Shown here in pieces: positions 8,195 through 15,678 of a stretch of DNA of 64,000 bases. This stretch comes from Pseudomonas sp. ADAK18. Lineage in GTDB: Bacteria; Pseudomonadota; Gammaproteobacteria; Pseudomonadales; Pseudomonadaceae. The notes beneath the pieces were generated by a model. It ran no database searches. It was given only the letters and a program-made list of their open reading frames with translations, and had not been told where the DNA came from. Where the stretch lies: the NCBI RefSeq assembly GCF_012935695.1, contig NZ_CP052859.1, positions 3,327,001 through 3,391,000 of the forward strand, given 5' to 3'. How positions within the stretch are numbered: the stretch's first letter is position 1; every line of letters begins with the position of its first letter. Position numbers and translations under genes: made by a program.

Positions 8195-8529
8195 GGTGGG
8201 TTGCCTCCTCCGAACCTCTGGCGGATAAGCGCCCACAGGTCAGCGGATTTAATGGCTCGATTGATGGCCGCCAGGAGCGAGCCGCCGAATGCACCCAATA
8301 GGAAGCCAATGCCGGCGACGATCTTCGGCTCGGTCACGCCCAGGTAGGTGCTGACCATGCTCGTGAGGTAGATAGAACATGCCACTCCGGTGATCAGGAA
8401 GATCACCCAGGCACGCCAATCCGCCAGATCGTCTTTGTGCCACCAACTGGCAATCACCGCCCCAATGAGGCCCGCAATCAGCAATTCGAACCTGTCGATC
8501 TTGTCGAGCAGGCGCTGTAGATACTCCAT
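8191..8529 (-). CDS. Phage holin-like protein
   Basis: 112 residues from ATG 8529; the alternative ATG 8550 lacks an SD, while GGAG precedes 8529. An amphipathic N-terminal helix (M-E-Y-L-Q-R-L-L-D-K-I-D) is followed by hydrophobic stretches at about 16-30, 42-62 and 70-90, then a basic tail. This matches phage holins that form lesions in the inner membrane to release endolysin. It is the first gene of the late set after the accessory block. No endolysin is recognisable within the window; it may lie left of position 1. Confidence 0.65.
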   Translation of the reverse strand: MEYLQRLLDKIDRFELLIAGLIGAVIASWWHKDDLADWRAWVIFLITGVACSIYLTSMVSTYLGVTEPKIVAGIGFLLGAFGGSLLAAINRAIKSADLWALIRQRFGGGNPP

Positions 8530-8614
8530 GCGCTCGACTCCGTGGGGCATGTTTGAAATAGGTCAGCCCCGACGGCACTCCCAGCTCAGAGCGATGGGTG
8601 TGGTGGGGCCGAAA

Positions 8615-8643
8615 ACGAAAAAGCCCCGACGAATGTCGAGGCT
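8615..8643 (-). terminator. Terminator, minus strand
   Basis: Arms AGCCCCGAC and GTCGAGGCT around GAAT, then T-rich sequence on the minus strand. It has the same core as the terminator at 643-670. Confidence 0.7.
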
Positions 8644-8661
8644 CAAGGAAGTGCAAAAAGC

Positions 8662-8685
8662 AAAAAACCCAACTCAAGGTCGGGC
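8662..8685 (-). terminator. Second terminator, minus strand
   Basis: On the minus strand CCCGACCTTGAGTTGGG followed by TTTTTTG. It lies just before the terminator at 8615-8643 in the direction of transcription, so the HxlR transcript meets two in a row. Confidence 0.6.
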
Positions 8686-8858
8686 TTTGCTCGCGGACAA
8701 ACCGCAAAGTAACGTGAAAACTATAGATCGAGATCGATCCTGTCAAGCATCATTTTGCCTTCGATGTTACTGCATGCCGCTGAGGGTCTTCGGCCATGCG
8801 ACTTAGTCCACGCATAAAGTTATCGATAGCTCGTAGCTTGTTTCGATAAGTAGCCAAT

Positions 8859-9263
8859 TTAGTCACGACTGTCGTAAACCGCTCTGGCTTTCTCTACGGT
8901 GTCTCGATGCATGAACGCCCACGTTGCCAGCGCCGTAACCGGGACCAACACATCACGACCCATATCTGTAAGTTCATAATCTACCCGTGGAGGAATCGTC
9001 GGCATCACTGTTCGGAGGACGTATCCGTCTCGCTCCAATCCTCTCAATGTCGTCGTGAGCATCTTTTGGGAAATCGACCCGAGATCACGTTTTAACTCAC
9101 TGAATCGCTTGCTCCGGCCCGACAACATGTGGATGACGAGAAGTGACCACTTGTCGCCGACTCGAGCAAGCACGTCGCTGACTGATTGGCAGACATCTGC
9201 TGGCAACTCAGCGAATGAGGACGCACTTTGACAAGTGGTTACTTTAAGGTGACTTGGATACAT
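8859..9263 (-). CDS. HxlR-family transcriptional regulator
   Basis: 134 residues from ATG 9263 (excellent SD, GGAGG). The winged-helix core is typical: L-A-R-V-G-D-K-W-S-L-L-V-I (about 28-40), R-F-S-E-L-K-R-D-L (about 50), I-S-Q-K-M-L-T-T-T-L-R-x-L-x-R-D-G (about 60-77) and V-D-Y-E-L-T (about 88). Cys at the N-terminus (V-T-T-C-Q; D-V-C-Q-S) could act as a redox or electrophile sensor, as known for some HxlR proteins. It is divergently arranged with the SDR gene at 9338, the usual local-regulator layout. It is a cargo gene, not part of the phage core. Confidence 0.85.
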   Translation of the reverse strand: MYPSHLKVTTCQSASSFAELPADVCQSVSDVLARVGDKWSLLVIHMLSGRSKRFSELKRDLGSISQKMLTTTLRGLERDGYVLRTVMPTIPPRVDYELTDMGRDVLVPVTALATWAFMHRDTVEKARAVYDSRD

Positions 9264-9324
9264 AAAAGTGCCTCCTTGCGGCGATTTATGGTCACTTTTA
9301 GTATGTCGGTCACCAACAGTAACC
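9236..9324. promoter_or_regulatory. Divergent control region with repeated GGT-AC motifs
   Basis: Near-identical GGTTACTTTAA (about 9237) and GGTCACTTTTA (about 9291), plus GGTGAC, GGTCACC and AGTAACC, cluster between the divergent HxlR and SDR genes. They are candidate HxlR operators. Confidence 0.45.
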
Positions 9325-9337
9325 ACAAGAGCAGCTT

Positions 9338-10372
9338 ATGAACGACGCGAATGGGAAAACGGTGCTTGTTACGGGGGGCAGCGGATATCTTGCCGGCTGG
9401 ATGATTCAGGCACTATTAAAACAGGGCTACGACGTGCGGGCGAGCATCCGTCGGCCTGAAGCGGGTGATACGTTGCTCAACAAAATTGAGAAAAGCGGCG
9501 TTGCGCCTGACAGACTGACCTTCAAGACTATTGATCTTTTGAGTGATGTAGGCTGGGACGATGCCGTTGACGGTTGCGAAGCCATCATGCATGTCGCGTC
9601 GCCTATGGGGCAAGGTCAAGGCAAGAAGGTCGACCTAGTTACGCCCGCTCGGGAGGGAACCCTACGCGTATTGCGCGCCGCGCAGCAGCGCTCGGTCAAG
9701 CGTGTAGTCATGACGTCTTCAGGATTCGCAGCGCAAGGCGACGATGTCACCAAGCGTCTTGTCGGCGTTGAAGCTGAAGCGGTGTGGGCAGACAGCGCCC
9801 GCAAAGACATGAGTAACTATGCACGCTCCAAAGTCCTCGCTGAACGCGCCGCTTGGGATTTTATGAAAGCTGAGGGGCGGAATTTTTCGTTGACGACGAT
9901 TCTTCCTGGCATGATTTTGGGACCTCTCTTCGGGGATGAAGCAACAGGTTCACTTGAAGTCGTCAAAAGAATGCTCTCCGGTGCGATGCCTGCCATCCCC
10001 CGTATCGGTTTTGGCATTGTTGACGTGCGGGATTTGGTTGATCTCCACGTCAAAGCAATGTTGTCCTCTAGCGCTGCCGGTCAGCGATTTCTGGGGATTA
10101 GTGATTTTCTCTGGTTATCCGAAATCGCGGCAGCACTCAAAACGGCCCTTGGTAAAGAGGCTGCTAAAGTCCCTACGCGAATGATGCCCGATTTTGTTCT
10201 TCGATTAGCGGCCTTGTTTCAAGAGGATGCCAAGTTCATGGTGCCGATGCTTGGGAAGAAGAGCTCCCTTGATTCACGCAAAGCGATTGAGCAGCTTAAT
10301 TGGCATCCTCGACCGGTCGCCGAAACCGTTATCGATTGTGCGCAGAGTTTAGTTATTTCCCGACATCGTTAG
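9338..10372 (+). CDS. NAD(P)-dependent epimerase/reductase (extended SDR, dihydroflavonol-reductase-like)
   Basis: 344 residues. The Rossmann motif T-G-G-S-G-Y-L-A-G sits at residues 12-20, a D-x-x-D-like T-I-D-L-L at about 64, the Ser of V-M-T-S-S-G at about 127 and the catalytic Y-A-R-S-K at about 161-165. This is the extended SDR layout of dihydroflavonol-4-reductase-like and aldehyde- or ketone-reducing enzymes. The substrate cannot be told. It is a metabolic cargo gene between Q and the lysis genes, divergent from an HxlR regulator that probably controls it. No phage role is expected; it may help the lysogen. Confidence 0.85.
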   Translation: MNDANGKTVLVTGGSGYLAGWMIQALLKQGYDVRASIRRPEAGDTLLNKIEKSGVAPDRLTFKTIDLLSDVGWDDAVDGCEAIMHVASPMGQGQGKKVDLVTPAREGTLRVLRAAQQRSVKRVVMTSSGFAAQGDDVTKRLVGVEAEAVWADSARKDMSNYARSKVLAERAAWDFMKAEGRNFSLTTILPGMILGPLFGDEATGSLEVVKRMLSGAMPAIPRIGFGIVDVRDLVDLHVKAMLSSSAAGQRFLGISDFLWLSEIAAALKTALGKEAAKVPTRMMPDFVLRLAALFQEDAKFMVPMLGKKSSLDSRKAIEQLNWHPRPVAETVIDCAQSLVISRHR

Positions 10373-10435
10373 CCTGAAGGCACATGCCAGCAAGAAGAAT
10401 CACGGCAAAAGCGTGTGCTCCCAAATCATTCAAAA

Positions 10436-10453
10436 TCACCGAATTTGCGGTGA
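10436..10453 (-). terminator. Weak terminator-like hairpin after Q
   Basis: TCACCG-AATTTG-CGGTGA just after the stop of the Q-like gene, followed on the minus strand by ATTTTG. The U tract is short; it could instead be a protein-binding dyad. Confidence 0.4.
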
Positions 10454-10473
10454 TGGGTGAAAGAATGTAATCG

Positions 10474-10827
10474 TCAAGCAACCTCTCGACGAAGATCGAG
10501 AGCGCCATCAATCCAAGCAACACCCGCCTTCCAAAGACCTTGAGTTTTCCCGTAACCGAACCCGAGTCGCTTACCGACAGTCATCAGATCTATGTCGCGC
10601 GATTTGTAGTAAGTGATGATCACATTACCTGCTTCTGGATACCTGTTGCGTAGCCGGCCGACCAGTTGGTCCATCATTAGGGCATCGTCATCGGTAATCA
10701 TCGGCTCCGCGATGGTGTTCTCACGGGATGCGCAGCACGACACGCCAGAGCCCAGCACGACCCAGCGACCCCAATGTTCCAGCAGATCCTCGGCAGTGCG
10801 CTCGGTAAAGCTCGTTGTTCTGGCCAT
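10474..10827 (-). CDS. Phage antiterminator Q-like protein
   Basis: 117 residues. An early L-L-E-H-W-G-R-W segment (about 15-22) and a C-terminal recognition-helix-like segment R-L-G-F-G-Y-G-K-T-Q (about 88-97) resemble the small antitermination proteins found at the end of nin-like regions in Pseudomonas lambdoid phages. Q modifies RNA polymerase at the late promoter so that it reads through to the lysis and head genes. The position supports this: it is the last gene of the early right operon, followed only by the accessory block and then the lysis genes. Confidence 0.65.
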   Translation of the reverse strand: MARTTSFTERTAEDLLEHWGRWVVLGSGVSCCASRENTIAEPMITDDDALMMDQLVGRLRNRYPEAGNVIITYYKSRDIDLMTVGKRLGFGYGKTQGLWKAGVAWIDGALDLRREVA

Positions 10828-10830
10828 GGC

Positions 10831-11094
10831 TCAACCCCCTGTGAAGTTGGTGCCGCCGGCGCCACGGCGGTTGCTCTGTACGTACAGAGTCTCTGGCCCA
10901 ATCATGCGCCGGGTCTCGTGTAACAACGCTTCCCCACGCTCGACAACCTGAAGACGAAGGCTCAATTGAGTCATCAGTAGGTCCAACTGAAGTACTACGC
11001 CGCCTTCGCAGTGACCAGCAGCACAGCATTCAGTGTGCACTTTATGTTCATCGCCAGATGGTAGAGGTACCTGCCTTGCGTTGATCAGTTTCAT
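10831..11094 (-). CDS. Hypothetical phage protein
   Basis: 87 residues. A C-C-A-A-G-H-C cluster (about 23-29) could bind a metal; it is followed by a leucine-rich helix (L-Q-L-D-L-L-M-T-Q-L-S-L-R-L-Q-V-V), probably a dimerisation helix. The C-terminus is Gly-rich. It overlaps the gene before it by 4 bases (11091-11094) and is followed after 3 bases by Q. Function unknown; typical short nin-region gene. Confidence 0.55.
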   Translation of the reverse strand: MKLINARQVPLPSGDEHKVHTECCAAGHCEGGVVLQLDLLMTQLSLRLQVVERGEALLHETRRMIGPETLYVQSNRRGAGGTNFTGG

Positions 11095-11357
11095 GCTGCC
11101 TTCCCCCGCGCCAGTTTTTGTTCACATTTTTTGCAGCGATCCCAGTTACCCGGCTCGAACATTGGCATCTTGTCCGTGCTTACCGCCTCAATGCCGCACA
11201 GAGATCGCCAGAAATACGCCCTACCCTGGCTGGTGATAGCGGCGAGCTCCTTCTCCTGGTTGAAGTAGTGAGCCTTACCCGCGATTGGGAACATAGGCTT
11301 GAGCCATCCCCTCGAAGGCCTGCTTGCGCCGCCGGTAATTTGCGCAACTTGCGTCAT
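11091..11357 (-). CDS. Hypothetical phage protein with CxxC
   Basis: 88 residues. The C-terminus carries W-D-R-C-K-K-C-E-Q-K (about 71-80), a CxxC followed by a basic tail, which suggests nucleic-acid contact. The ATG overlaps the ninG stop (11354-11357), and its stop overlaps the next start. No family recognised. Confidence 0.55.
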   Translation of the reverse strand: MTQVAQITGGASRPSRGWLKPMFPIAGKAHYFNQEKELAAITSQGRAYFWRSLCGIEAVSTDKMPMFEPGNWDRCKKCEQKLARGKAA

Positions 11358-11995
11358 GCTGCTGCCCTCTTAAGTTCCTTGGTCTTTGCCCGAAATTCGG
11401 CGGTGATTGCCTTCAGCTCTTCAGTGGTGTGCTTGCGTGGTTGGTGGTCGGCCTCCATGGCTTCGACTGCCTCAACCCCGATCCTGGCAATAAGCCCAAT
11501 GCGGTAACCCTGCGAGACCGTCTCGCCTTTGCGGGCGTACTTCGATGAGCCGGCGTTACAACTCTTGCATTGGAGCCAGATATTGCTCGGCACCAGCCTA
11601 AGTTCTGGGCGGGCACCCTTGCCGAGGAAATGACCAGCATCAAACGCCCCACCGGTCTTCCAGCCCTGCGCCGCCAAGATCGACTCCTGCGACTCGCCAC
11701 AGCTGATGCAGCCGCTACCGATGCTCAGCTCGTAGGTGCGTCGGTAGTCGCGCACGGCCTTCTCGGCATCCTTGAGGTGGTCGGTGCGGGTCTTCAGGGC
11801 TTCCTTTCGCTCCTTGATCTTGCGGCGACCTACATCCGCCAGTGCCTTACGCGCCTTCGGCTCATGCCTGGGCGCGTCTATCATGGCGCAGGCCGGGCTG
11901 CACACTGCTTGGCCCATCCGCGAAGGTACGAATGAGGCCCTGCACGTGGCAATGCGGCATTTCTTCGGCTTGGCCGGTTTCCGTTCGATGGTCAT
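11354..11995 (-). CDS. ninG: NinG (Rap) recombination protein
   Basis: 213 residues. NinG is a structure-specific nuclease for recombination intermediates in lambda-like phages. Seen here: the N-terminal cysteine set C-R-I-A-T-C and C-S-P-A-C (about 13-36), a long basic helical segment (about 50-85), G-C-I-S-C-G (about 94), and the HNH-like core A-G-H-F-L-G-K-G-A-R-P-E-L-R with Q-C-K-S-C-N (about 118-147). This is the full family pattern at the family's normal length. It overlaps its neighbours on both sides by 4 bases. Confidence 0.9.
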   Translation of the reverse strand: MTIERKPAKPKKCRIATCRASFVPSRMGQAVCSPACAMIDAPRHEPKARKALADVGRRKIKERKEALKTRTDHLKDAEKAVRDYRRTYELSIGSGCISCGESQESILAAQGWKTGGAFDAGHFLGKGARPELRLVPSNIWLQCKSCNAGSSKYARKGETVSQGYRIGLIARIGVEAVEAMEADHQPRKHTTEELKAITAEFRAKTKELKRAAA

Positions 11996-12669
11996 AGGGC
12001 CACCGTTTTGACTTTGCTCTCGATGTCACTGCAGAGCTTGTTGGCGCGCGACTTCAGCGAATCGTATACGCGCTCATTGAACCCGGGGGCTTCTCGATAC
12101 CATGTCATCAAACGCTCAATTTCTGCGGCTTTCGCTTTCTGCCAAGCGGCATGCGCGGCATCAGCAGTTTCATATCTGCCGAGACGTTTCTTGCGCCCCT
12201 GGATGCTGATGCACGATGCATACTTGTTTCGATCAGCCTCCCAACTGGCGCCGATGGGAAGCTCACGCGAAGCTCGCGGCAGAACGAAAAGGTTATTCAG
12301 CCGCTGAGGTACGAAGCAGCAAGACTCAGCGGAATAGGCGCGATTTCCAGGGTTCAGCAAATCCTTGTCCAAGGCATACCTTTTCCCCGCAACCTCAATT
12401 AGATCGAAGCCGGGCTGATCCACTGCCCAGTCGGCAAATTGCTGGAACGATTCAAATGCGTTGCTTACATCGCTGTAAGACTGATGCGCTCGCCCAACAA
12501 AGCTTTTTGGATTGCACCGATCAACCATCGCGTTCCACAAATTACCAAGTCGGGTGTAGCGGCACTCCAGCGTATCTTCCGTGCGGATTGTCCAAGACTT
12601 AACCCACTCACCAGCTGCATCGCGGAAGTTGTCGCACCCATGAGTGCTAAATTTATTGATCTTGCCCAT
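11992..12669 (-). CDS. Homing-endonuclease-like protein with AP2-like DNA-binding part
   Basis: 225 residues. The middle has L-D-K-D-L-L-N-P-G-N-R-x-Y-S and C-C-F-V-P-Q-R-L-N-N-L (about 98-130), a pattern of phage HNH-like homing proteins. Then G-R-Y-E-T-A-D-A-A-H-A-A-W-Q-K-A-K (about 166-182) resembles the AP2 fold seen in such proteins. A clear HNH catalytic core is not obvious, so activity is uncertain. It is inserted between ninB and ninG, with a 4-base overlap to ninG, a typical freeloading position. Confidence 0.6.
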   Translation of the reverse strand: MGKINKFSTHGCDNFRDAAGEWVKSWTIRTEDTLECRYTRLGNLWNAMVDRCNPKSFVGRAHQSYSDVSNAFESFQQFADWAVDQPGFDLIEVAGKRYALDKDLLNPGNRAYSAESCCFVPQRLNNLFVLPRASRELPIGASWEADRNKYASCISIQGRKKRLGRYETADAAHAAWQKAKAAEIERLMTWYREAPGFNERVYDSLKSRANKLCSDIESKVKTVAL

Positions 12670-12671
12670 GG

Positions 12672-13088
12672 CTAGTACCTACCTCCCCAATTGTCCTTTT
12701 GTGTCCAGCGCACCTGGTGCTCGGCGCCGAAGGCATGCACCCACTCGATCAACTCGCCGCATTGCTTCACGGTGAGCTTGCTTGTGCGCTCGTAGATGAC
12801 GTCGAAGCCGTTACCGTCCACCGCTGGGATCATCTGCGGTTGATCGCCAGACTCACGCAGCCAGGCGGCCGTCAGCAGGCGCTTCCAGATCAGGACATCC
12901 CACTTCTTCCCGGCGTGATCGACCTGGGCGGCGATATCGGACAGGGCCGCGTGCAGGGCCTTGTTCTGCTCCCCGCTGCGGTCTACTTCGGTGATGGCCA
13001 GCTTCTTGGGCTTGGCAAGGTCCAGGCCGGCGATGTAGCCCATGGCCTTATTGCGGTCTGATTCGTTGCGGATCTGGAGGCTGGTCAT
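12672..13088 (-). CDS. ninB: NinB recombination protein
   Basis: 138 residues from ATG 13088, chosen because it overlaps the upstream stop as ATGA (13085-13088). NinB (Orf) is a recombination mediator that binds single-stranded DNA and SSB and can replace RecFOR functions in phage recombination. The family signature is clear: N-K-A-L-H-A-A-L-S-D-I-A (about 43-54), W-D-V-L-I-W-K-R-L-L-T-A-A-W (about 63-76) and the C-terminal L-I-E-W-V-H-A-F-G-A-E-H-x-V-x-W. Length normal. Confidence 0.9.
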   Translation of the reverse strand: MTSLQIRNESDRNKAMGYIAGLDLAKPKKLAITEVDRSGEQNKALHAALSDIAAQVDHAGKKWDVLIWKRLLTAAWLRESGDQPQMIPAVDGNGFDVIYERTSKLTVKQCGELIEWVHAFGAEHQVRWTQKDNWGGRY

Positions 13089-13312
13089 TCGACCCCCCTG
13101 CATTCATCTGCCCAAGCCTTGTGAGAAGCCATCTGTGCAGAAATTCGCTTCGCTTTGCGCTTCTGATCGGCAGCGATAACGCGCAAGCAGTTCTTGCAGG
13201 TGACATCCGCTTCAACGCTGGTTTGCTTGATTTCGCCCCATTGGTGGCAGTGAGGCGAGCAATCGCACTCTTGAAGCGCACAGCTATGAGAAACGTAGTG
13301 AATGGTCTTCAT
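13085..13312 (-). CDS. Small Cys-rich phage protein
   Basis: 75 residues. Cys and His are spaced as C-A-L-Q-E-C-D-C-S-P-H-C-H and later C-K-N-C, enough ligands for one or two zinc ions, followed by a basic helix (D-Q-K-R-K-A-K-R). It is likely a small nucleic-acid-binding protein, but no family is recognised. It overlaps both neighbours by 4 bases. Confidence 0.6.
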   Translation of the reverse strand: MKTIHYVSHSCALQECDCSPHCHQWGEIKQTSVEADVTCKNCLRVIAADQKRKAKRISAQMASHKAWADECRGVE

Positions 13313-13986
13313 GACTGCTCTCCCTTGCCTATGGCGGCGTCGAAAGCATCCTCAATTTCAAAGTCATGATTTGAATTCATTTGCGCTTCAACCTCTCGCG
13401 GGAGAGTTGCTTCCTCTTCACGACTCCAGCATTTTGTCCAATACTGAAAACGCTCCGCATTCTTGCGCAACACCTCATGCTCTGACTTGTACTCGTCGAG
13501 ATCCTCCTGCATGCCATGGACTTGACCCCAGAGCTCGTTAATTGCCTCGATAAGCTCTTCTTGCGTTACCTCTTCTTCGTCCTGCTCTTCCTTCGAGATG
13601 CCTAACAGCTCACCGACCGCAACGATTACGGAGTGATACCTGTTGCACTCAAGATTCGCCTCACGGAACAGCTCGTTATCACTAGCAATGCATGCCTTAT
13701 GGTCGGCCAAGCTCTGGCGCAGAGACTCGCTCTCGGCCTTGAGCTGGTCACGCTCGGCGAGCAGGTCCGCGCAGTCGCCACGTAGCGATCGGATAGCCCG
13801 GCTTGATGCGTTTTCGGTAAGCCGCTCGTTCTCCTCGAGCAACGCTAGTGCCACTTCCTCGACGGTCTTCTCACCGAGGAACTCGTCCAGGGCCTCGGTG
13901 GCGCGCTTCCATTCAGAGCAGTCGGCACTCCATGAAGTCGTCTCAGCCTGGAGCAAACCCTTCAGCTTTTCCTTGTCGATATTCAT
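13309..13986 (-). CDS. Coiled-coil phage protein
   Basis: 225 residues, almost entirely helical and very acidic. Heptad-like stretches with E-E-N-E-R-L, L-L-A-E-R-D-Q-L-K-A-E-S-E-S-L (about 50-100) and L-D-E-Y-K-S-E-H-E-V-L (about 155-170) predict a long coiled coil. There is no catalytic motif. Similar proteins (Ea22-like in layout) occur in early operons of lambdoid phages with unknown function. The ATG overlaps the stop of the upstream gene by one base (TGATG). Confidence 0.6.
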   Translation of the reverse strand: MNIDKEKLKGLLQAETTSWSADCSEWKRATEALDEFLGEKTVEEVALALLEENERLTENASSRAIRSLRGDCADLLAERDQLKAESESLRQSLADHKACIASDNELFREANLECNRYHSVIVAVGELLGISKEEQDEEEVTQEELIEAINELWGQVHGMQEDLDEYKSEHEVLRKNAERFQYWTKCWSREEEATLPREVEAQMNSNHDFEIEDAFDAAIGKGEQS

Positions 13987-14780
13987 CAGATAGCCTCCTT
14001 GCGTCGTACTGCTGCAATAGCCTCGCGGGCTTTGCGCTTGCGTAGATATGTATCGACCCGGTCAGCCTGGGCCTTCTTGAGTCGCTCGCGCTCCTGCCGA
14101 GCCTTGGCTGCTGTGACAATCTGACGAACCTCAGCGAGCTTTTCCCGGAGGTGTGGCGATGGCACTACAGTTGAGCCAGTGATCAATCCAGCGATTGCTT
14201 GGCCGTCGGCGGTGATTGGCGCGATACGCAGATCAGACAGGTATTGGCTGCCCGCTTCATGGGTGATTAGCTGCATACGTACTGCCGACTCGATGGCCGT
14301 CACGCGCCGCGCAGGATCAAACCCGAGCGAGACACTCCAGGTGATCGGTACCGCTTCGGCCCGAGCAGCGGATACCAGGCGCTCATAGGCCCCCATGAAA
14401 GCCATACGCGCACCGACTTTATCGCCCAGGCGCAGGATCGGTGTCGCGGCGGTCATCGCCTGTTGGATTTCAGCGGTCATCACCACGGTCTCGATTTCGT
14501 CCCCAGCGAGCAGCGCGATCGACCATGCCTCATCCTTTCCCGGGCGACCGTCCTTGAGCTGAACACGAGACAGGATGTCAGCCATTGCAAGTCGCCCTTT
14601 GACCTCGTTCCGGCAGGCCTTCAGTGCGCTGCGGACGATGGCTGTCGGATACACAGACAAATCTTCCGCCATCAGCACAGCAGTACCTGGGCTCATCTCC
14701 TGGCCCATCGCTTCAGCTGTTGCGCAGATTGCAGCTGCAAGGCCTGCGACTTGGGCGTCATTCATTTCAGAGGTACTCAT
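13986..14780 (-). CDS. Replication-region protein, possible helicase loader (P-like)
   Basis: 264 residues. Helical N-terminal part (A-Q-V-A-G-L-A-A-A-I-C-A-T-A-E-A-M), the segment A-M-A-D-I-L-S-R-V (about 65-75), a P-A-R-R-V-T-A-I-E segment in the middle (about 155) and a strongly basic C-terminal tail. It has no Walker motif. Proteins of this kind sit right behind the O-like initiator in Pseudomonas temperate phages, where a helicase loader is expected; the assignment to P rests on position only. It overlaps the O-like gene by 14 bases. Confidence 0.5.
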   Translation of the reverse strand: MSTSEMNDAQVAGLAAAICATAEAMGQEMSPGTAVLMAEDLSVYPTAIVRSALKACRNEVKGRLAMADILSRVQLKDGRPGKDEAWSIALLAGDEIETVVMTAEIQQAMTAATPILRLGDKVGARMAFMGAYERLVSAARAEAVPITWSVSLGFDPARRVTAIESAVRMQLITHEAGSQYLSDLRIAPITADGQAIAGLITGSTVVPSPHLREKLAEVRQIVTAAKARQERERLKKAQADRVDTYLRKRKAREAIAAVRRKEAI

Positions 14781-15678
14781 TGCGCTCTCCCGACTGACGA
14801 CGATCCAAAACCATCTGGGCGGCCTGCTCCGCTGCCGACAAGTTGGCTTCAGTGCGTTCCATCTGACGAGCAGTGGTCGAATTCATCTGGCGATTTGTGA
14901 CCCACTGGGTGTGGTAGCTCTCGGCGTTGACCAGCAGCTCGTTGAGGCTGTGGCACTTGCGGACAACTCCGGCGTCGTTGTTTTTCAGGAAGTGGACGGC
15001 AACATGGTGGGCGACATCAGCGCCGAGGCGGTCCACAAGCAGGGCCATCTGCTTGCCAACCTTTGCGTTCCATACTGGCCAGGTGCTGTAGCGCTTGCGG
15101 TAGGCCATGGCATAGTTCGCCCAGACCTTGAAGGTTTTGCAGGCATGGTCCTTGGGGCCTGGCATATCGGCAGGTATCTCGACCCGTGGCTGCTGGAGGG
15201 TGAATGGCACGACCTGACCCGCCACGACCTTGGCGTCAGCCTGGGGCGTAATTGGTTCCATGACTGGTTCCATGACTGGTTCAAGAGAGTTACTGATTCT
15301 GGGTGCAACTGCTGCACTACCCCCTGGTGCAGGAGATTCACTAGGGGGTGAACCTGCTGCACTACCCGGGTGAATCTCTTTCACTACCCCTGGTGCAGGA
15401 GGTGCACCACCTTCAAGAGTCAAAAAGTAGACGTTGGACGAGTTACCCTTTGGGCCGCCCTTTCGAATTTCCTTGCGCAACAGTCCAGCCTCACACAAGG
15501 CGGTGATGTGGTTCATGACAGAACGCTTGCTGATCTCGCACTGATCGGCGACGTGCTGGTACGAGGGCCAGCACTCCCCAATATCGCTGGCGTTGTCTGC
15601 CAGCTTGATCAGTACAAGCTTGCGCAACGGATTGCCGACGCGAAGCTTCATCGCGGCGACCATAAGGCCCATGCTCAC
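14767..15678 (-). CDS. Phage replication initiator, O-like (winged HTH)
   Basis: 303 residues from GTG 15678, which overlaps the antirepressor stop (GTGA 15675-15678). The N-terminal winged helix is clear: R-K-L-V-L-I-K-L-A-D-N-A (about 19-30), C-W-P-S-Y-Q-H-V-A (about 36-44) and S-K-R-S-V-M-N-H-I-T-A-L (about 50-61). A Pro/Ala/Ser linker (about 90-130) follows, then a helical C-terminal part that probably recruits the helicase loader. The linker DNA contains four iteron-like elements (15313-15397), the same arrangement as the lambda origin inside gene O. Confidence 0.75.
   Translation of the reverse strand: MSMGLMVAAMKLRVGNPLRKLVLIKLADNASDIGECWPSYQHVADQCEISKRSVMNHITALCEAGLLRKEIRKGGPKGNSSNVYFLTLEGGAPPAPGVVKEIHPGSAAGSPPSESPAPGGSAAVAPRISNSLEPVMEPVMEPITPQADAKVVAGQVVPFTLQQPRVEIPADMPGPKDHACKTFKVWANYAMAYRKRYSTWPVWNAKVGKQMALLVDRLGADVAHHVAVHFLKNNDAGVVRKCHSLNELLVNAESYHTQWVTNRQMNSTTARQMERTEANLSAAEQAAQMVLDRRQSGERNEYL
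15302..15408. repeat. Iteron array, candidate phage replication origin
   Basis: Four imperfect palindromes with the left half TKCACTA and right half GRTGMA or GTGAA: TGCACTACCCCCTGGTGCA (15313-15331), TTCACTAGGGGGTGAA (15337-15352), TGCACTACCCGGGTGAA (15358-15374) and TTCACTACCCCTGGTGCA (15380-15397). Starts are spaced 24, 21 and 22 bases. Partial copies flank at 15302 and 15401. They lie within the linker part of the O-like gene. Confidence 0.65.

Larger units (their letters stand above)
8530..8858. other. Intergenic: tandem terminators, no gene seen
   Basis: This gap between the first holin gene and the HxlR gene contains two minus-strand terminators (8615-8643 and 8662-8685). The late promoter for the lysis-head operon could lie here or beyond the accessory genes; I cannot assign one. 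No convincing open frame. Confidence 0.6.

Noticed and set aside
15251..15282. Short tandem repeat giving V-M-E-P twice in the O-like linker
   Set aside because: Only two copies of a 12-base unit in a flexible linker; ordinary slippage without evident function, distinct from the iterons.
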